Shown here: one piece after another, positions 46,101 to 56,921 of the stretch | Layout of the letters: every line of letters starts with the position of its first letter | Numbering within the stretch: position 1 is the stretch's first letter | Source: Petrosia ficiformis | Taxonomy: Eukaryota; Porifera; Demospongiae; Haplosclerida; Petrosiidae | Direction: 5' to 3' | NCBI GenBank assembly: GCA_947044365.1 | Contig: OX345636.1 | Span: forward strand, 24,337,466-24,401,465 | Length of the DNA: 64,000 nt | The notes under the pieces: generated by a model | The model's database searches: none | What the model saw: the letters and a program-made list of their open reading frames with translations, nothing else | What the model was told of the DNA's origin: nothing | Translations under genes and position numbers: made by a program

Positions 46101-46411
46101 CAAATTGCATCAATAGCATGGCTTAAGTTTGTATCTAAATTATACACTAGTGTTGCTAATCTTTCAAAAGCAGAGAAACATACTCTACACATGTAACCAG
46201 TTTCTTCAGCATCCTGGCCCAGCAATTCATCAACATCTATGCTAATACTTTTGTCATCAGCCTTCTTTTGAATGTGAGCTTTCCAAAGTGGAACAATGTG
46301 TGCCGATGCATCGCTTCTTAAGTATCTTCTGTTACTAGAACAACCAGTTAGATTAGTTCCACAACAGAGGCAGATTACGTTGTCCATCTTGCAATGACCA
46401 CGTGTTCTCAC
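43137..46411 (-). pseudogene. DUF6589-like transposase of the Academ-type element, frameshifted
   Basis: Exons by eye: 46411-45958, 45898-45442, about 45378-45233 (possible GC-AG intron after), about 45182-44534, about 44475-44200 and about 44110-43137. The N-terminal exon has a zinc-binding pattern (CLCCGTNLTGC, YMCRVCFSAF). An acidic Ser-rich region (45160-44980) precedes YKLVGDNIDLSIKPRYMRYD, and IQFSGDQLTACKARCA follows; these are probable first and second catalytic blocks. The C-terminal exon runs from RNLLHRSNVRMHLGKDFNAS to NLHDWIKSKIPKL and is intact. Frameshifts lie at about 46080 (extra C), 45675 and 44430. The protein would bind terminal repeats and cut DNA; this copy cannot make it whole. 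Confidence 0.75.
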
Positions 46412-46448
46412 GTGTGCACCGCAGTACTTTTAATTATTACATTCCATC

Positions 46449-46519
46449 TCCACAACTAGTGAATATGCGTGTCTCCAGACCCTCCGCCTCTTACCGCGAG
46501 GGTCTGGCTTGTCAGACTA
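46449..46519 (-). repeat. right terminal inverted repeat of the Academ-type element
   Basis: Reverse complement of the left repeat, with the same hairpin stem at 46475-46484 and 46498-46507. Confidence 0.9.
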
Positions 46520-46528
46520 GATTTTATG

Positions 46529-46771
46529 ATGATAGAAAATTATTATTGTGCAAATTGATCATCAAGTATATGTGACCGCGAATGAGAAAACGTGTCTTGT
46601 ACGACTTTTATTGATATTGAGATATAAGCCAAAATAGCTGAAATCACGATGACTTATGGAAAATGTTTTTATACATTTATCATGATTATAGAATACTTAC
46701 GCTACTACTGAGACCTTCCTAGGTCTGCTAGAGTCTTTTGCTACTCTCAGAGCAACCGTTTAACGAGAGAG
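46529..46771. other. short spacer
   Basis: Nothing recognised. Confidence 0.3.
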
Positions 46772-48293
46772 ATGTCATCCATTGCAAAAAAAACCAAACG
46801 AAATGTTACGCCGGAAACAGACGGGCCGTTTCCTAGCAACGATTACGTCATTCAGATCAATTTTACCATGAATGAAGAAAGTGAAATTCCTCAGGCTCTC
46901 AACTCGTTCGGGAACTCTCTTCTGCTGGGGATCAAGATGCTCTTCGTGAGGTGTTCACAGACATCTTCTGTGAACAGTGTAGCGCTCAAACTCGAACTGA
47001 TGGTAAGCAACATTATTCATGATCATTACTAAACAAACAAACAAACAATGAATATCATTTTAAATTGTATAACAATAGATTTTCTGGATGAAGAAGGTCT
47101 CAGTGATGATGATGAAGGTCTTGGTGGACCTTCTGATGATGAGTTTGAACCAAGTGCACCTGGTCTTGATAGCAGGTGCTGTGATGAAGACACTACTACT
47201 TCTACCGAGGAGACTACTACTATCATTCGTCCACCGATGTTACTACCACTAGAGGAAAGATGTGATGTTCCAGTTGAAGCGCGACTTCTAGATGAGAAGG
47301 AAGAGGAAAAAGTTTTAAAGTTTTAAAATTTGTTCAGGATAAGTGTTGTTGTCAATTAAATAATAATTCAAGTTGTAGTGACCTATATCACTCACTATAG
47401 GGAAATGAGGAACCAATGTGCAGAGCTCGATCATGATAGCTTGGATCTTGTGGTGATGTCGCAGATGATGGCCCTAATGAGTAACTCTACTACGAACAGG
47501 AGGAAGGGAAGCCAGACTGAGGAGCGAAGGAGACCAGCTACATCATTTATGCACCTGGGGGAGAAAGTATGTTAATAGTGTAATAATAGTGTATGTATTT
47601 AATTTATCTTTGTACCTTTAATTGTAAATAGGTATGTCGCACTACCTTTATGTTCCTTCATGGTATTGGGAGGACACGTCTGACTGCCCTCAGGATTTCG
47701 GTGATGAAAAATGGACTTCAACCAAGGTAAATGGTTGAAGTAGTTTTTAATCCACATTCAATACCATTATTATACACAAACCAGAATGCTATGGAAACAT
47801 TCACAGACAGCCCGGTCATTCCTTTCACTCAGAGGATGTTCAACATGTAGCAGCATTTATCACCAGCTATGCAGAAGATCATGGTATCTTGTTACCTGGG
47901 AGGATACCAGGCTATAAGAGAAGTGACATACAACTTCTGCCGTCCAATACCACAAAACGGGATGTATGGACTTATTACGTGTCTGCTACCGAGACACTTC
48001 CAATGAAGGTTGCTGGATACAGGGCTTTTTGCATGATATGGAAGAAATACTTGCCCAATATAATCATAACAAAGCCAGCATCTGATCTTCGTTGGATGTG
48101 TCAGCAGAACAGTACAAAAATAATGAGATGTGCTAACAAATCAGAAGAAGAGAAGTCCATGGTAAATAAACATGTCTGTCCATAACAATAAATTAAATTA
48201 TTCATACCTTCACAGGTTTTGAAGGAGGCAGAACAACATCTACTCGTGGTCCAGAAGGAGAGAACGTACTATCAACTTCTCTGCCATGCAACA
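46772..48293 (+). pseudogene. repeat-borne multi-exon protein, N-terminal half, broken
   Basis: ATG at 46772 gives MSSIAKKTKRNVTPETDGPF. A frame change follows before DALREVFTDIFCEQCSAQT and a donor at about 47003. The next exon (about 47080-47326) is acidic (LSDDDEGLGGPSDDEFEPS), then after a shift VQDKCCCQLNNNSSCSDLYH, REMRNQCAELDHDSLDLVVM, TTFMFLHGIGRTRL, LLPGRIPGYKRSDIQLLP, LRWMCQQNSTKIMRCANKSE and VLKEAEQHLLVVQKERTYYQ. I recall this order from multi-copy genes whose C-terminal half holds a DUF7869-like transposase-type region; that half is absent here. The call of a mobile-element gene is inference. Confidence 0.5.
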
Positions 48294-48873
48294 TAAATAA
48301 TCATTTCTTTGTGCTCTCCTGCGGTGATTCTTCGTGAAACTGTTCAAATTTATTATTTTGAAAATTTTTTTAGTATAATTATAAAATAAGTTCCTCGAAC
48401 ATTAATTACTATTTAAAAAATAAACCTAAAAATATAATTAATTATAATTAGTCAGTCAATCCAAATTGCTACTCTTAATCATTTTTTTTACGGGGTGTCC
48501 TTGTGGAATCGGGACAGTGAATACTCGTAGTGGTCGAGTTTCCATTGTAGTTTCACTTGGGGTCGGCGCAGTCGTGTACTATGCCGTTTAGGTATTGTGT
48601 CTTTAAAGAAACTGTCATATAGGCCCCAAAGTTCAATTTCCACTTTCTTCCTCTCCTCCCTGTTGCTCTTCCTGCTTCTTTTTATTGACTTCCTGCTGCT
48701 CTACCTCTTTAGAGTTTTCCATCTCTTCCTGCTGCTCAAACTCTTCAATCTGTTAGCGTAGTAGCACACTGCACAAATAATCAGCTTGTATAAGTGTATC
48801 AGCTACAGGCCTAACTAATATCATTGGTCAATTTTTTTTAATACAGCAATTTCATTGGTTTATTCAACAAAGA

Positions 48874-49916
48874 GACCTAGAGGATTACTTCAAGGTATCA
48901 CCCAAGTCATTAACAGTTTAACACCTCTACTGTTTTAGAGCGTAGACTTACAGCAGCGATTTCATTGGTCTATTTCTACAAAGCGACCTATAGGATCACT
49001 TTGAGGTATCACCTATGTCATTCACACATGCTGTTTTGCTTACTTATTCCTAAGATCTCATTGGTCCATTGCAAAGTGATCCTTCGAAGTGATCCTAGTC
49101 TTAGCTATAAATAAGCAGCAAAAGACGGCTTAAATTATATTTATCCTCAAGAATTGCAATTTGTCAAGCCTGTGGAAAACGATGGAGAATGTAGAAGGAT
49201 AAATTAACAGCGATTCTAACAGACTTAAAATCAAAAATAGACAAGCAGCAGCAAAGGCTTTTAACAATTACAACAAGAAAAAATAGAAATAAATAATGCA
49301 GAGGAAGCAGAAGAAAACGAACAAGAAGTAAAGAAAAAACCAATGGAAAGGAAAATGAAACAAAAGAAGAGTGTGGAGTAACAGTGGAAAGGGAATTGGA
49401 GAGGAAGAAGAGGAAAAGGATACATATTTGCGTTCAAGTGACAATTAGTTTTTTAAAATAATATATATATATATATATACAAGTTACAATTATTATTGTT
49501 TTTTTTAATAATATAATTTAAATATTAACTTAGTATAATAGTAATTATAATGTAAGTATATAAATTATTTAGTTGTGATAAAACACACAAAAAATTTTTT
49601 AAAATCATGAACGCTGCAGTCATTTCAGCCTTCTGTGCCTTTTCAGAGTGGATTGTGTTGGGCTCCTACATTTACTTCATATCTGCTCTATTTAGCCTCT
49701 CTCTTGTTGAAACCAGCGAAGACAAAGATGAGGAGAAGTGTTTATTTAGTATTAGTAATTATCATAGTGTATGTAATTAGTATTACGGTATAGCAAAATA
49801 TTTGGGTGGGTTAGAACTCAAGAATACTTATAATCATGGGTGGAGTTTGAGCAATATCGATATACATGATACAATTTGTAACCCATGAAAAAAAATCGAT
49901 CAAAATATGAAAATAT
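48874..49916. other. segment present in copy B but not copy A, promoter-like
   Basis: It contains two to three direct repeats of about 110 bp (around 48843, 48953 and 49045), each with ATTTCATTGGT-type CCAAT-box words and GATCACTT..GGTATCACC. A TATA-like CTATAAATAAG follows at about 49106, then an ATG (49182) with a short Lys/Glu-rich, multiply stopped frame. An (AT)n run lies at 49459-49478. Promoter role is inferred from motif order. Confidence 0.4.
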
Positions 49917-50939
49917 CAGCATCTTCATCTTTTGTGGTCCAGGTGCATATCATATACGTATTACGTAAATAAGTAAGGTTCAAAGATCAAAGAAGGTACA
50001 GGCATGCACATGAGCTCAGCAACTAGGTTAAACCACACCCATAATTTTGCGAATAAAGAAAGAGACTAGACTGGATGTGTGTCTTCAATTCTCAAAGTAA
50101 GAAGATGAATTATATTTATAACTTTGACTACATGGCTACTATCATCAATGTTAGAAACCCACAGCATTCATAAAACCCACTTCTTCATTGTTTTTTAAAA
50201 TGGTTCTTATACCCTAGTTGTTTTTAGTTGAAATCTAACTGACAAAATTCACGTTATCACATTGTATTAGTAAATTTATAGGTTTTTATTACTTCTATTC
50301 TTCTGCATGTATCACACATAGATATCAAGAACCTCAGCTCTAATACATGTATATGATTTTAATAGAACATTATATTGATTATGATGTACATAATTATTAT
50401 ACAATAATATCACATGTAGTTTTGATACACATAATTATTTATAATTATTTAACTTTAAAATTCATACATCACAATGTGGTTAAAAGCCTTTCCACGTTAC
50501 TACTTAACCACGTAGGCGAGGGTCCCGTTCCAACGACGCTCATTTACTAATTTGAAGCAGTTCAAAACTTTTGAACAACTTCCAAAATAATCACAAGTAA
50601 CGAGTACATACATTTAATATAGTTACTATACTAGTTTGAAGCAGTTCATCACTTTCGAACAACTTCAAAATAATCATAAGTAATGAGTACATACATTTAA
50701 TGTTGTTATTAAACTAGTTTGAAGCAGTTGACACTTTCAAACAACTTCAAAATAATCACAAATATGAGTACATACATCTAATATAGATATACGTTTGAAG
50801 CCTTTCCAAATTTTCAAACCACTTCAAAATAATCACGCGTAATGAGTACATACTTTTAATATTGTTACTGTACTAGTTTGAAGCAGTTCAACACTTTCGA
50901 ACAACTTCAAAATAATCAGAGGTTGAAGTCTGGATGTTT

Positions 50940-53009
50940 AGCGGTTCAATGAGATGATGTATTAGTTCTCATCTGAATGCCAGGTGAACACTGTTTTGTT
51001 TGATTTCATTTCGTGTGTGTTGATAGATGATGTAGGAATTGACAACTATCAACTCTAAGATCCAAAAAAAAAACTTTTCTCCACCATTACACAGATTTAT
51101 GTATGAAGCTATAGTAACACATCATCTGGTCTAACTTGTCTACCCCAAGCATGTATCTATTATATTGCTGTATAACATTGGCTTGTTTTTTGGGGTTCTG
51201 TTGGTCTCCTAAAGTAAAAAGAAATGACATAACAAATAAACATATATAATAAACATACTGTGATGGTACATCTTTCCTGTCATTACTGTGTTTGGTGGAT
51301 GCTATCCACCAATCCCTCCAAGCTAGAGCCATCATATCTCCACACCTGTAACTTTCTGTTGAGCATATATCCATCTTATGTTTTCTCTTGAACTGCTCTG
51401 GTAATCCACGCCTATTACTCATAATAGTTCCTGTTAGAGTAGGCGTGCTCTATCAGCTAGTGCTGGGCTAGTGTAGAATCGGTGTGCGTAAAGGTCATAA
51501 CCTTTATTTTTCAAGTGCTCAACTAAAGTGAGCACTACTTTCACAGTGTGTGATAATTTGTGTCATCTATTAGGCTAGTCTGTTTCCCAAAATAAATTCA
51601 TAAGTTGTGCATTTAGCCAGTTGTCCTGTCATAAAGCACATAAGCTTTAATCCCCCAAGGATTTGGTTTTTCCTTGAGGTATTGTCAAAAGCTGACTCGT
51701 CCCTTGAAAGTTATTACTGATTCATCTACTGCTACTTCTTTGTGTTGAGTATAGTTCTCTTGTATGACAGGGAATAAAAGGTTGAATTTTGTCTTTTTTT
51801 CTGGTACAGGAATTTCGCCCAAATGTAGCATCCAAAAGATTTGAAAAAATTGATCTCGAGAAAAGACAGATCTGAAGAAAGGTATGCTACTTGTTGGGTT
51901 TGTGCTCCAGTAATCTTGCAGATTTTGTAACTGTATAATTCCCATATTTAGAATTACTCCCACAAATGCCTTCATCTCATTAGTAGTTACAGGCTTTCAT
52001 TTTTTGTATCGTTAATGTGTTTTTGTGTGTTGCGACATCTTATGTTTGTTATTAACTAAGTAATCCCATATTTTACTGGTAAAGAGCAAGCTGAAGCACT
52101 GTAGTGGTGTCAGCTGTTCACATTGGTGTGTAGTTGGTCCTGGACATTCAACAAATGTCATTGTTGGTGGTTGTGTGTGTCACTTCCTATGTGTACATTT
52201 ACAATAAAATAGGGTACTTCTCCATGGTACCAATTAGGTGTTATTGGCATTAGTATATGTTTGTGCATATGTATGTATGTGCATATCACAGTTTTTGATA
52301 AATTTTGAATCATGGGCCAAATTGGGTCAACAATGGTTAGTGTGTGAGCCATTGGGAATACATCTTGAACCAATTAACAAACATTGCTGTTAGTAACAAT
52401 TGAATCAGAATTAATTGTGCCACTGGCCCAAAGAGAGAACTGCCCAGTGCCAAATAACAAGCTCATTGGGCCAATGGTGCACCATAATTTTATGAGCTCA
52501 TCAAAAACACTGGTGCACATGTATGTCAGTATATGTATGTTTGTGCATATGTGTATATATGTATGAACAAACAATCTGTTGCTAAGTGTATACATAAATT
52601 ACAACCACTATTAGTACTAAAATCATGATGATGATGTAATGTAGTGAATTGCTACATGGAGTAGCTATCACAATAATGTTACCATAGAACATTATTGTGA
52701 AACAAAATGTGGGTAGTCTTACCTTCTATTTGTTTCGATGCATATTTGTCCACTGTCTTTGCTCCACCTCCTCTGCCTGTTCTCCTGCCACCTCTTGCTC
52801 TATCATCCCCACCCCCCCCAGCCACCTCTTCCTCTGCCCCTTCCTCCTTGTCCTAACAATATCATTTTCATCACTATTGTCTTCATCACTCTTTATTACT
52901 ATCCTCTTCATCCAACTCCAGGCTGTCAAATTCATTACTGTCACTCTCAGGCTCAGTTTCAATGTCTGACCAGTTTGCGATCACTTCTTGTACATTCATT
53001 GTTGCCATT
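50940..53009 (-). pseudogene. piggyBac transposase, copy B
   Basis: The N-terminal exon from ATG at 53009 (MATMNVQEVIANWSDIETEP, acidic) is frame-shifted near 52900. Then MKAFVGVILNMGIIQLQNLQ (51975), NPTSSIPFFRSVFSRDQFFQ, YTQHKEVAVDESVITFKGRV with the first Asp near 51725, the DRFYTS block at about 51490-51470 where the second Asp is His (CAC at 51484-51482), SYRCGDMMAL, and a C-terminal exon with QQYNRYMLGVDKLDQMMCYY (third Asp). Several stops lie between 51690 and 51430. Same subfamily as copy A. Confidence 0.85.
52250..52700. other. non-coding part of copy B, probable 5' intron
   Basis: Lies between the N-terminal acidic exon and the transposase core; rich in TGTATGTATGT words. No coding signal. 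Confidence 0.4.
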
Positions 53010-53459
53010 ATAGTGCAATATATTTTTTAAATTTTTTAAATTTCTTTGTAATAACAAATGATAATAAATACTTCACTATAATAACTTACTGGTGACTTTG
53101 GTAAGCTGGACAATCCTTTAATAGTGATAATATATCTCCTATCATGTATACGTGACAGCCACTTTTTAATTACATGTGCTTTGTCACGAATTTGTGACAT
53201 CTGCACGCTAAAGGTTGAGAAAAAAGAAGCAATCAAAAAAGTATTTAGAACAGAAAAGACAAGTACAAAGAAGAAATGAACAGAGTCGAAGAGATAAATA
53301 AGAATACAATTACATAATTATTGTTCAATCTTAAAGTCTGAAAAGATTATTTAAATTGAGATCTTTCAATTTCATTTTCAAATTTTTTATCATAATTATT
53401 CTAAACATTTTTCATCCATCATTAATGATATAATTTTTTTTACTTTGATCCCCGTTCTG
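53010..53459. other. non-coding stretch
   Basis: AT-rich with runs of T; nothing recognised. Confidence 0.35.
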
Positions 53460-54270
53460 TTGATCAACGAGGACAATCTAAAGAGCATCTTAAGACTTTT
53501 TTGGTAGGGTACGTGGACAAGGTCTGGGTGTGTCACTTTTGTTTGATGAAGTGTGTAGATGCTGGTCAAGTAGCACAGAAAAACCCTTACACCCCAATTA
53601 CCTACAAAAGATGAATTACAAAAAAAGGGGTAGAGGACTTAAACAAACTTGTTTATGCTCTCTTAGAAACTGCGGGAAATAGAGCAGTCAATCCGAGATC
53701 AAAACTTAAGCAATATCGTATAACTGCTTCTGTATTTGGAAGCATTTATCATCGAAAACCCACAACCCATCCAGAATCACTTGTATTGCAAATAATAGGA
53801 CTAAAACCACTTACCTCTGGAGCTACTAACTGATGCATAAGAAATGAATCCAATGCACTGGAAAAATATAAGAAAATACAAAATTACTCTGGACACAAAT
53901 GGTTTATACTATTGCCCGTCTGGAGTTTGTGATTTCAGAGAAGTATCCATTTTTAGGAGCATCACCAGATGCAGTTGTGCATGACCCAAACATTTGTTGT
54001 CAATTAGAATTAAACTCCGAAACTTATACACTCGCACCCTTATTTTTGCCAAGTTCAAGGACACGTGGGTATTACAGAAATAGAATGGTGTGATTTTGTA
54101 ATTTATATGGAGAAAGGAATTAACATCGAGCAAATTTGGTGTGATCCTGTGTTTTGAAACAACAGTCTGTTACGAAGTTGGTATCATTCTATGACCATTG
54201 TTTAGGCCCAGAAATTGTATATCCAGTACATGTACTTGGTATTCCTGTCTGAAATCTAAAGGACATGTAA
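53460..54270 (+). pseudogene. YqaJ-like recombinase/nuclease of an ISL2EU-type element
   Basis: The frame drifts but gives DKVWVCHFCLMKCVDAGQVA, YRITASVFGSIYHRKPTTHP, LVLQIIGLKPLTSGATN, SEKYPFLGASPDAVVHDPN (GASPD, catalytic Asp of the PD-(D/E)XK fold), LELNSETYT where ExK is expected, and VIYMEKGINIEQIW. ISL2EU transposons pair such a protein with a DDE transposase, which is found convergently at 54438-55700. The active-site Lys appears replaced by Asn. At least three frameshifts. Confidence 0.7.
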
Positions 54271-54437
54271 TTTATTTCAATTTTGTTTTGAGTTAATAAT
54301 AACTATTACTGATGAATACAGTAATTGGTTTGGCATAAATTGTATAATTAACACCAACAAAACAATCATTTAACACAACAATCATTTGACATTAATTTTC
54401 TTCATAATCACTCGTTTCTATAGACTGAAAGTAGCCG

Positions 54438-55700
54438 TCAACTAGGGAGGGGAATTAGTGCGGGTTGAAAATTTGTTAACCATGCACACATGGAAACTAT
54501 TTGGTTAGTAAGTGGTATCATTGTGATTGGTTGGTTACCCTTCAGAATTGCGTAGTTTTTGATACAACCCATAACCCTTTCTACATGAATATAAAGAGCA
54601 GAAATCTGTTGTCCACATTGAATTTCCTTTGCAGTCATCTGCTGTCTTCCTTCCATGAAAGGAGAAATGTTTAGTGTGACACTTTTGTCAGCTAACAAGT
54701 CCCGCACAGTAAACCCACTCTTGCAATCTAGAGTGTTTAAGTACACAGACACCTTTGCCAGTTCTATGTCTGATATTACATATAATTATTTCGAGACAAA
54801 TAATATTGCCCCATTAGGAGTGCATGCAATAAGAACTTTTGGAGTGTTGTGGTGCTTGTAGTTGCTCCATGTGCTTGACTGCATAAACTAACCAAAAGGT
54901 GTTTCTATATATACTTCACTTGCATCAATAATTGAATAGGTTGTTGAGTATTTTTCTTGGAATGCACATGGAAGTGTATCACTTACCTGTTCAACTGAAA
55001 AGTTCCAATCAATTTCTTTGAGATGTTGGTACATAAAGCACACCCATGTAATAAAGTACACCAGACTAGTTGATATGCCAAATCTGTTTGAAAGATCCAA
55101 AGGTCCATTACACGAAGATTCAGTCTTAGCTTCACTAAGGTGAGGAAATATTGCTCATCTTCAAGCTCAACCCATGTAAACGACATCAGCTTCTCTGGTC
55201 CAGAGTTACATAAGACAGAATTGACTGAAGCAGAACATAGAGTTTTCTGTAGCTTCTCCTGGCAAGAGCCTTGCCCAACCTTTTCCGATGTGGAGTGAGT
55301 TGATATAATTTGCCCTTTGCTGTGCCATGAGTTCCAATAACAACCTATGCATGGTATATGAATCAACTGACTCATCACAAAATTTTAGAAATTGCATTCT
55401 TACAGAGGCAGCTGGTGATACATGTGAACCAGAACCACTTGGACATACTGGGTTTTCCAGTGCTACACACTTTATATGATAGGAATGCAGATATGCAGGA
55501 TTATTAATTATTATTTAAAAGATTATCATGCAAATCTTTTACCTGTGTAAGTCTCAAACGTTTTCCTCTTCCGGTGCTAACTAACAACACTTTAGCCAGC
55601 ACGTTATCTAAGTTGCTATCAATAGATGTCTGGAGCTTGGATAAACAAAAGCTGAAAAGACACATCATCCCAACGTCCTCGAGAAGTTTCAAGCATGCAA
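54438..55700 (-). pseudogene. ISL2EU/IS5-like DDE transposase, broken
   Basis: Minus-strand pieces in order: LDNVLAKVLLVSTGRGKRLR (55640-55550), VRMQFLKFCDESVDSYTMHR, a helix-turn-helix region MDLSNRFGISTSLVYFITWV (55100), TTYSIIDASEVYIETP with the first Asp (54930), SGFTVRDLLADKSV, MTAKEIQCGQQISALYIHVERVMGCIKNY (His-Val-Glu block with the Glu) and the C-terminal CAWLTNFQPALIPLP at 54460-54440. This is the DDE_Tnp_4 pattern. Frameshifts and a gap around 54880-54780 disable it. Confidence 0.75.
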
Positions 55701-55884
55701 CAGTAAATAATGTACATTACGGAAGTGATAGGAAGCCTTTTTGATCATCAAATGGGAGGAGTTTCCTGTATTAATTGACTTAATTTGCCTAATTACTTCG
55801 CTGATTTTAATCAATTATTAATCAACTTGAAGTTAGTGCTAATTGATTTCAGAATCTCAGCCAATTCCCAGCACTACTATTCAG

Positions 55885-56067
55885 TTATTTTATACAGGAA
55901 CATAAGCAATCAGTTTCCATGGATACCAAATTACAAAATTTCTGATGCCATTTTGTCCAGATTGGTAATGCCTTAAAACACGAGACACCAAACATGTTGT
56001 ATCTGTTACTCGCCTGGCTGGTAATGTCCTTTCCACATAACAGTAAATAGCAACCATTACACGACAA
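55885..56067 (-). pseudogene. coding-like cysteine-containing fragment, unknown
   Basis: The minus-strand frame reads GCYLLLCGKDITSQASNRYN, MFGVSCFKALPIWTKWHQKF. The regular composition suggests a relic of a repeat-borne protein, family not recognised. Confidence 0.2.
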
Positions 56068-56089
56068 ATGATGTTTTTGGTTACAATCT

Positions 56090-56215
56090 TAGCATGCATT
56101 TTACTCTAGTATCTTTAACCTTTACTCTGACATATCCCGAAACTCTTCCTCTTGAAAAGGCCACATAAAGCTAACAATGTGAAAATACAGGATTAGGTAC
56201 TACCTTATCAAACTT
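56090..56215 (-). pseudogene. C-terminal end of a Helitron/Pif1-type helicase
   Basis: The minus strand reads KFDKVVPNPVFSHC, a stop (TAG where CAG is usual), then LYVAFSRGRVSGYVRVKVKD. QLYVALSRxR is motif VI of Pif1-like helicases at the end of Helitron proteins. Only about 40 residues remain. Confidence 0.65.
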
Positions 56216-56779
56216 TTGTTAATTGTCACAGAGTATGCAAATTATATCCACACAATTGGGTTAAAGAAACCTTACCATTATGGACAACAGTTTCTTTGCT
56301 CATTAGGAAACCAAAGAGATTCACAATACTGGCATAAATCATTCATTTGTCCCAAGTAATAAACTGTATTTAATATCAGCCTCATTCTATGTCTATCTCT
56401 ATCAAATGTTAGGTGCGATTCTCTTTCTATATCTGCTAGTCTTGTCCGTGTTTGTCTATGTCTCTCTCTATTCCAAGATGTCCTTACACTCTCTTTCTTC
56501 TCTATCTCTAATTCTCCCTGAATTTAAGCTTATTTTTTTAAACGCAAAAACTTACCATCAAGAAAGGTTCCCTAAAAACATGTAACATCCATAATTTTAA
56601 ATGTTTCATTAAAAAAAATTAAACATGTTGACATAGCAACATTTTTAAAATGATATATTACTGTTCACAAAATGTGAAGAATATGATCTACAATTCGCAA
56701 ATGATGTATCATCTTCATGATGATCTCAATAATTTATTTATTAAAGAAACATATATATATATATATCATGAAGATGATA

Positions 56780-56831
<52 letters not shown>

Positions 56832-56914
56832 TTTTGGGATAAGCACTTAACATCACACAATTACATATTTTATCTATAATATATTATTATTTCAAAAAAA
56901 TTACTTTGACATTT
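56216..56914. other. non-coding, low complexity
   Basis: TCT-rich patch (56380-56520) and the hairpin/AT repeat described separately; no gene. Confidence 0.4.
56701..56828. repeat. 19-bp inverted repeat and (AT)n microsatellites
   Basis: GATGTATCATCTTCATGAT (56701-56719) is answered by its complement at about 56766-56785 between two (AT)n runs. Could form a hairpin and is a slippage-prone site. Confidence 0.8.
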
Positions 56915-56921
56915 ATAATAG

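Larger units (their letters stand above)
41279..46519. mobile_element. Academ-type DNA transposon with RecQ-like helicase, full length
   Basis: A 5241-bp unit bounded by 71-bp inverted repeats (one mismatch noticed) and flanked by the 9-bp direct repeat GATTTTATG at 41270-41278 and 46520-46528. It carries two convergent spliced genes: a RecQ-like helicase (+) and a DUF6589-like transposase (-). This combination corresponds to the lineage I know as AcademH (Academ superfamily elements with a helicase), but I could not check this. The ends are sharp, so the insertion is fairly recent relative to neighbours. Confidence 0.85.
48318..53009 (-). mobile_element. piggyBac-bearing repeat, copy B
   Basis: Inverse match of copy A from 48318 to about 52280, extending further through a long intron to an N-terminal exon at about 53009. 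It has the transposase, the 97-bp minisatellite (50544-50930) and the Glu/Lys-rich exon (48475-48750). A segment of about 1.04 kb (48874-49916) is absent from copy A. Confidence 0.7.

Noticed and set aside
49182..49400. Lys/Glu-rich frame in copy B as a coding gene
   Set aside because: Interrupted by several stops within 200 bases; only the promoter-like context was kept.
52726..53013. Plus-strand frames rich in Pro, Leu and Ser near 52738-53013
   Set aside because: They are the antisense of the acidic N-terminal exon of piggyBac copy B.
56650..56850. Frame across the (AT)n run encoding Tyr-Ile repeats
   Set aside because: Purely a translation of the microsatellite.
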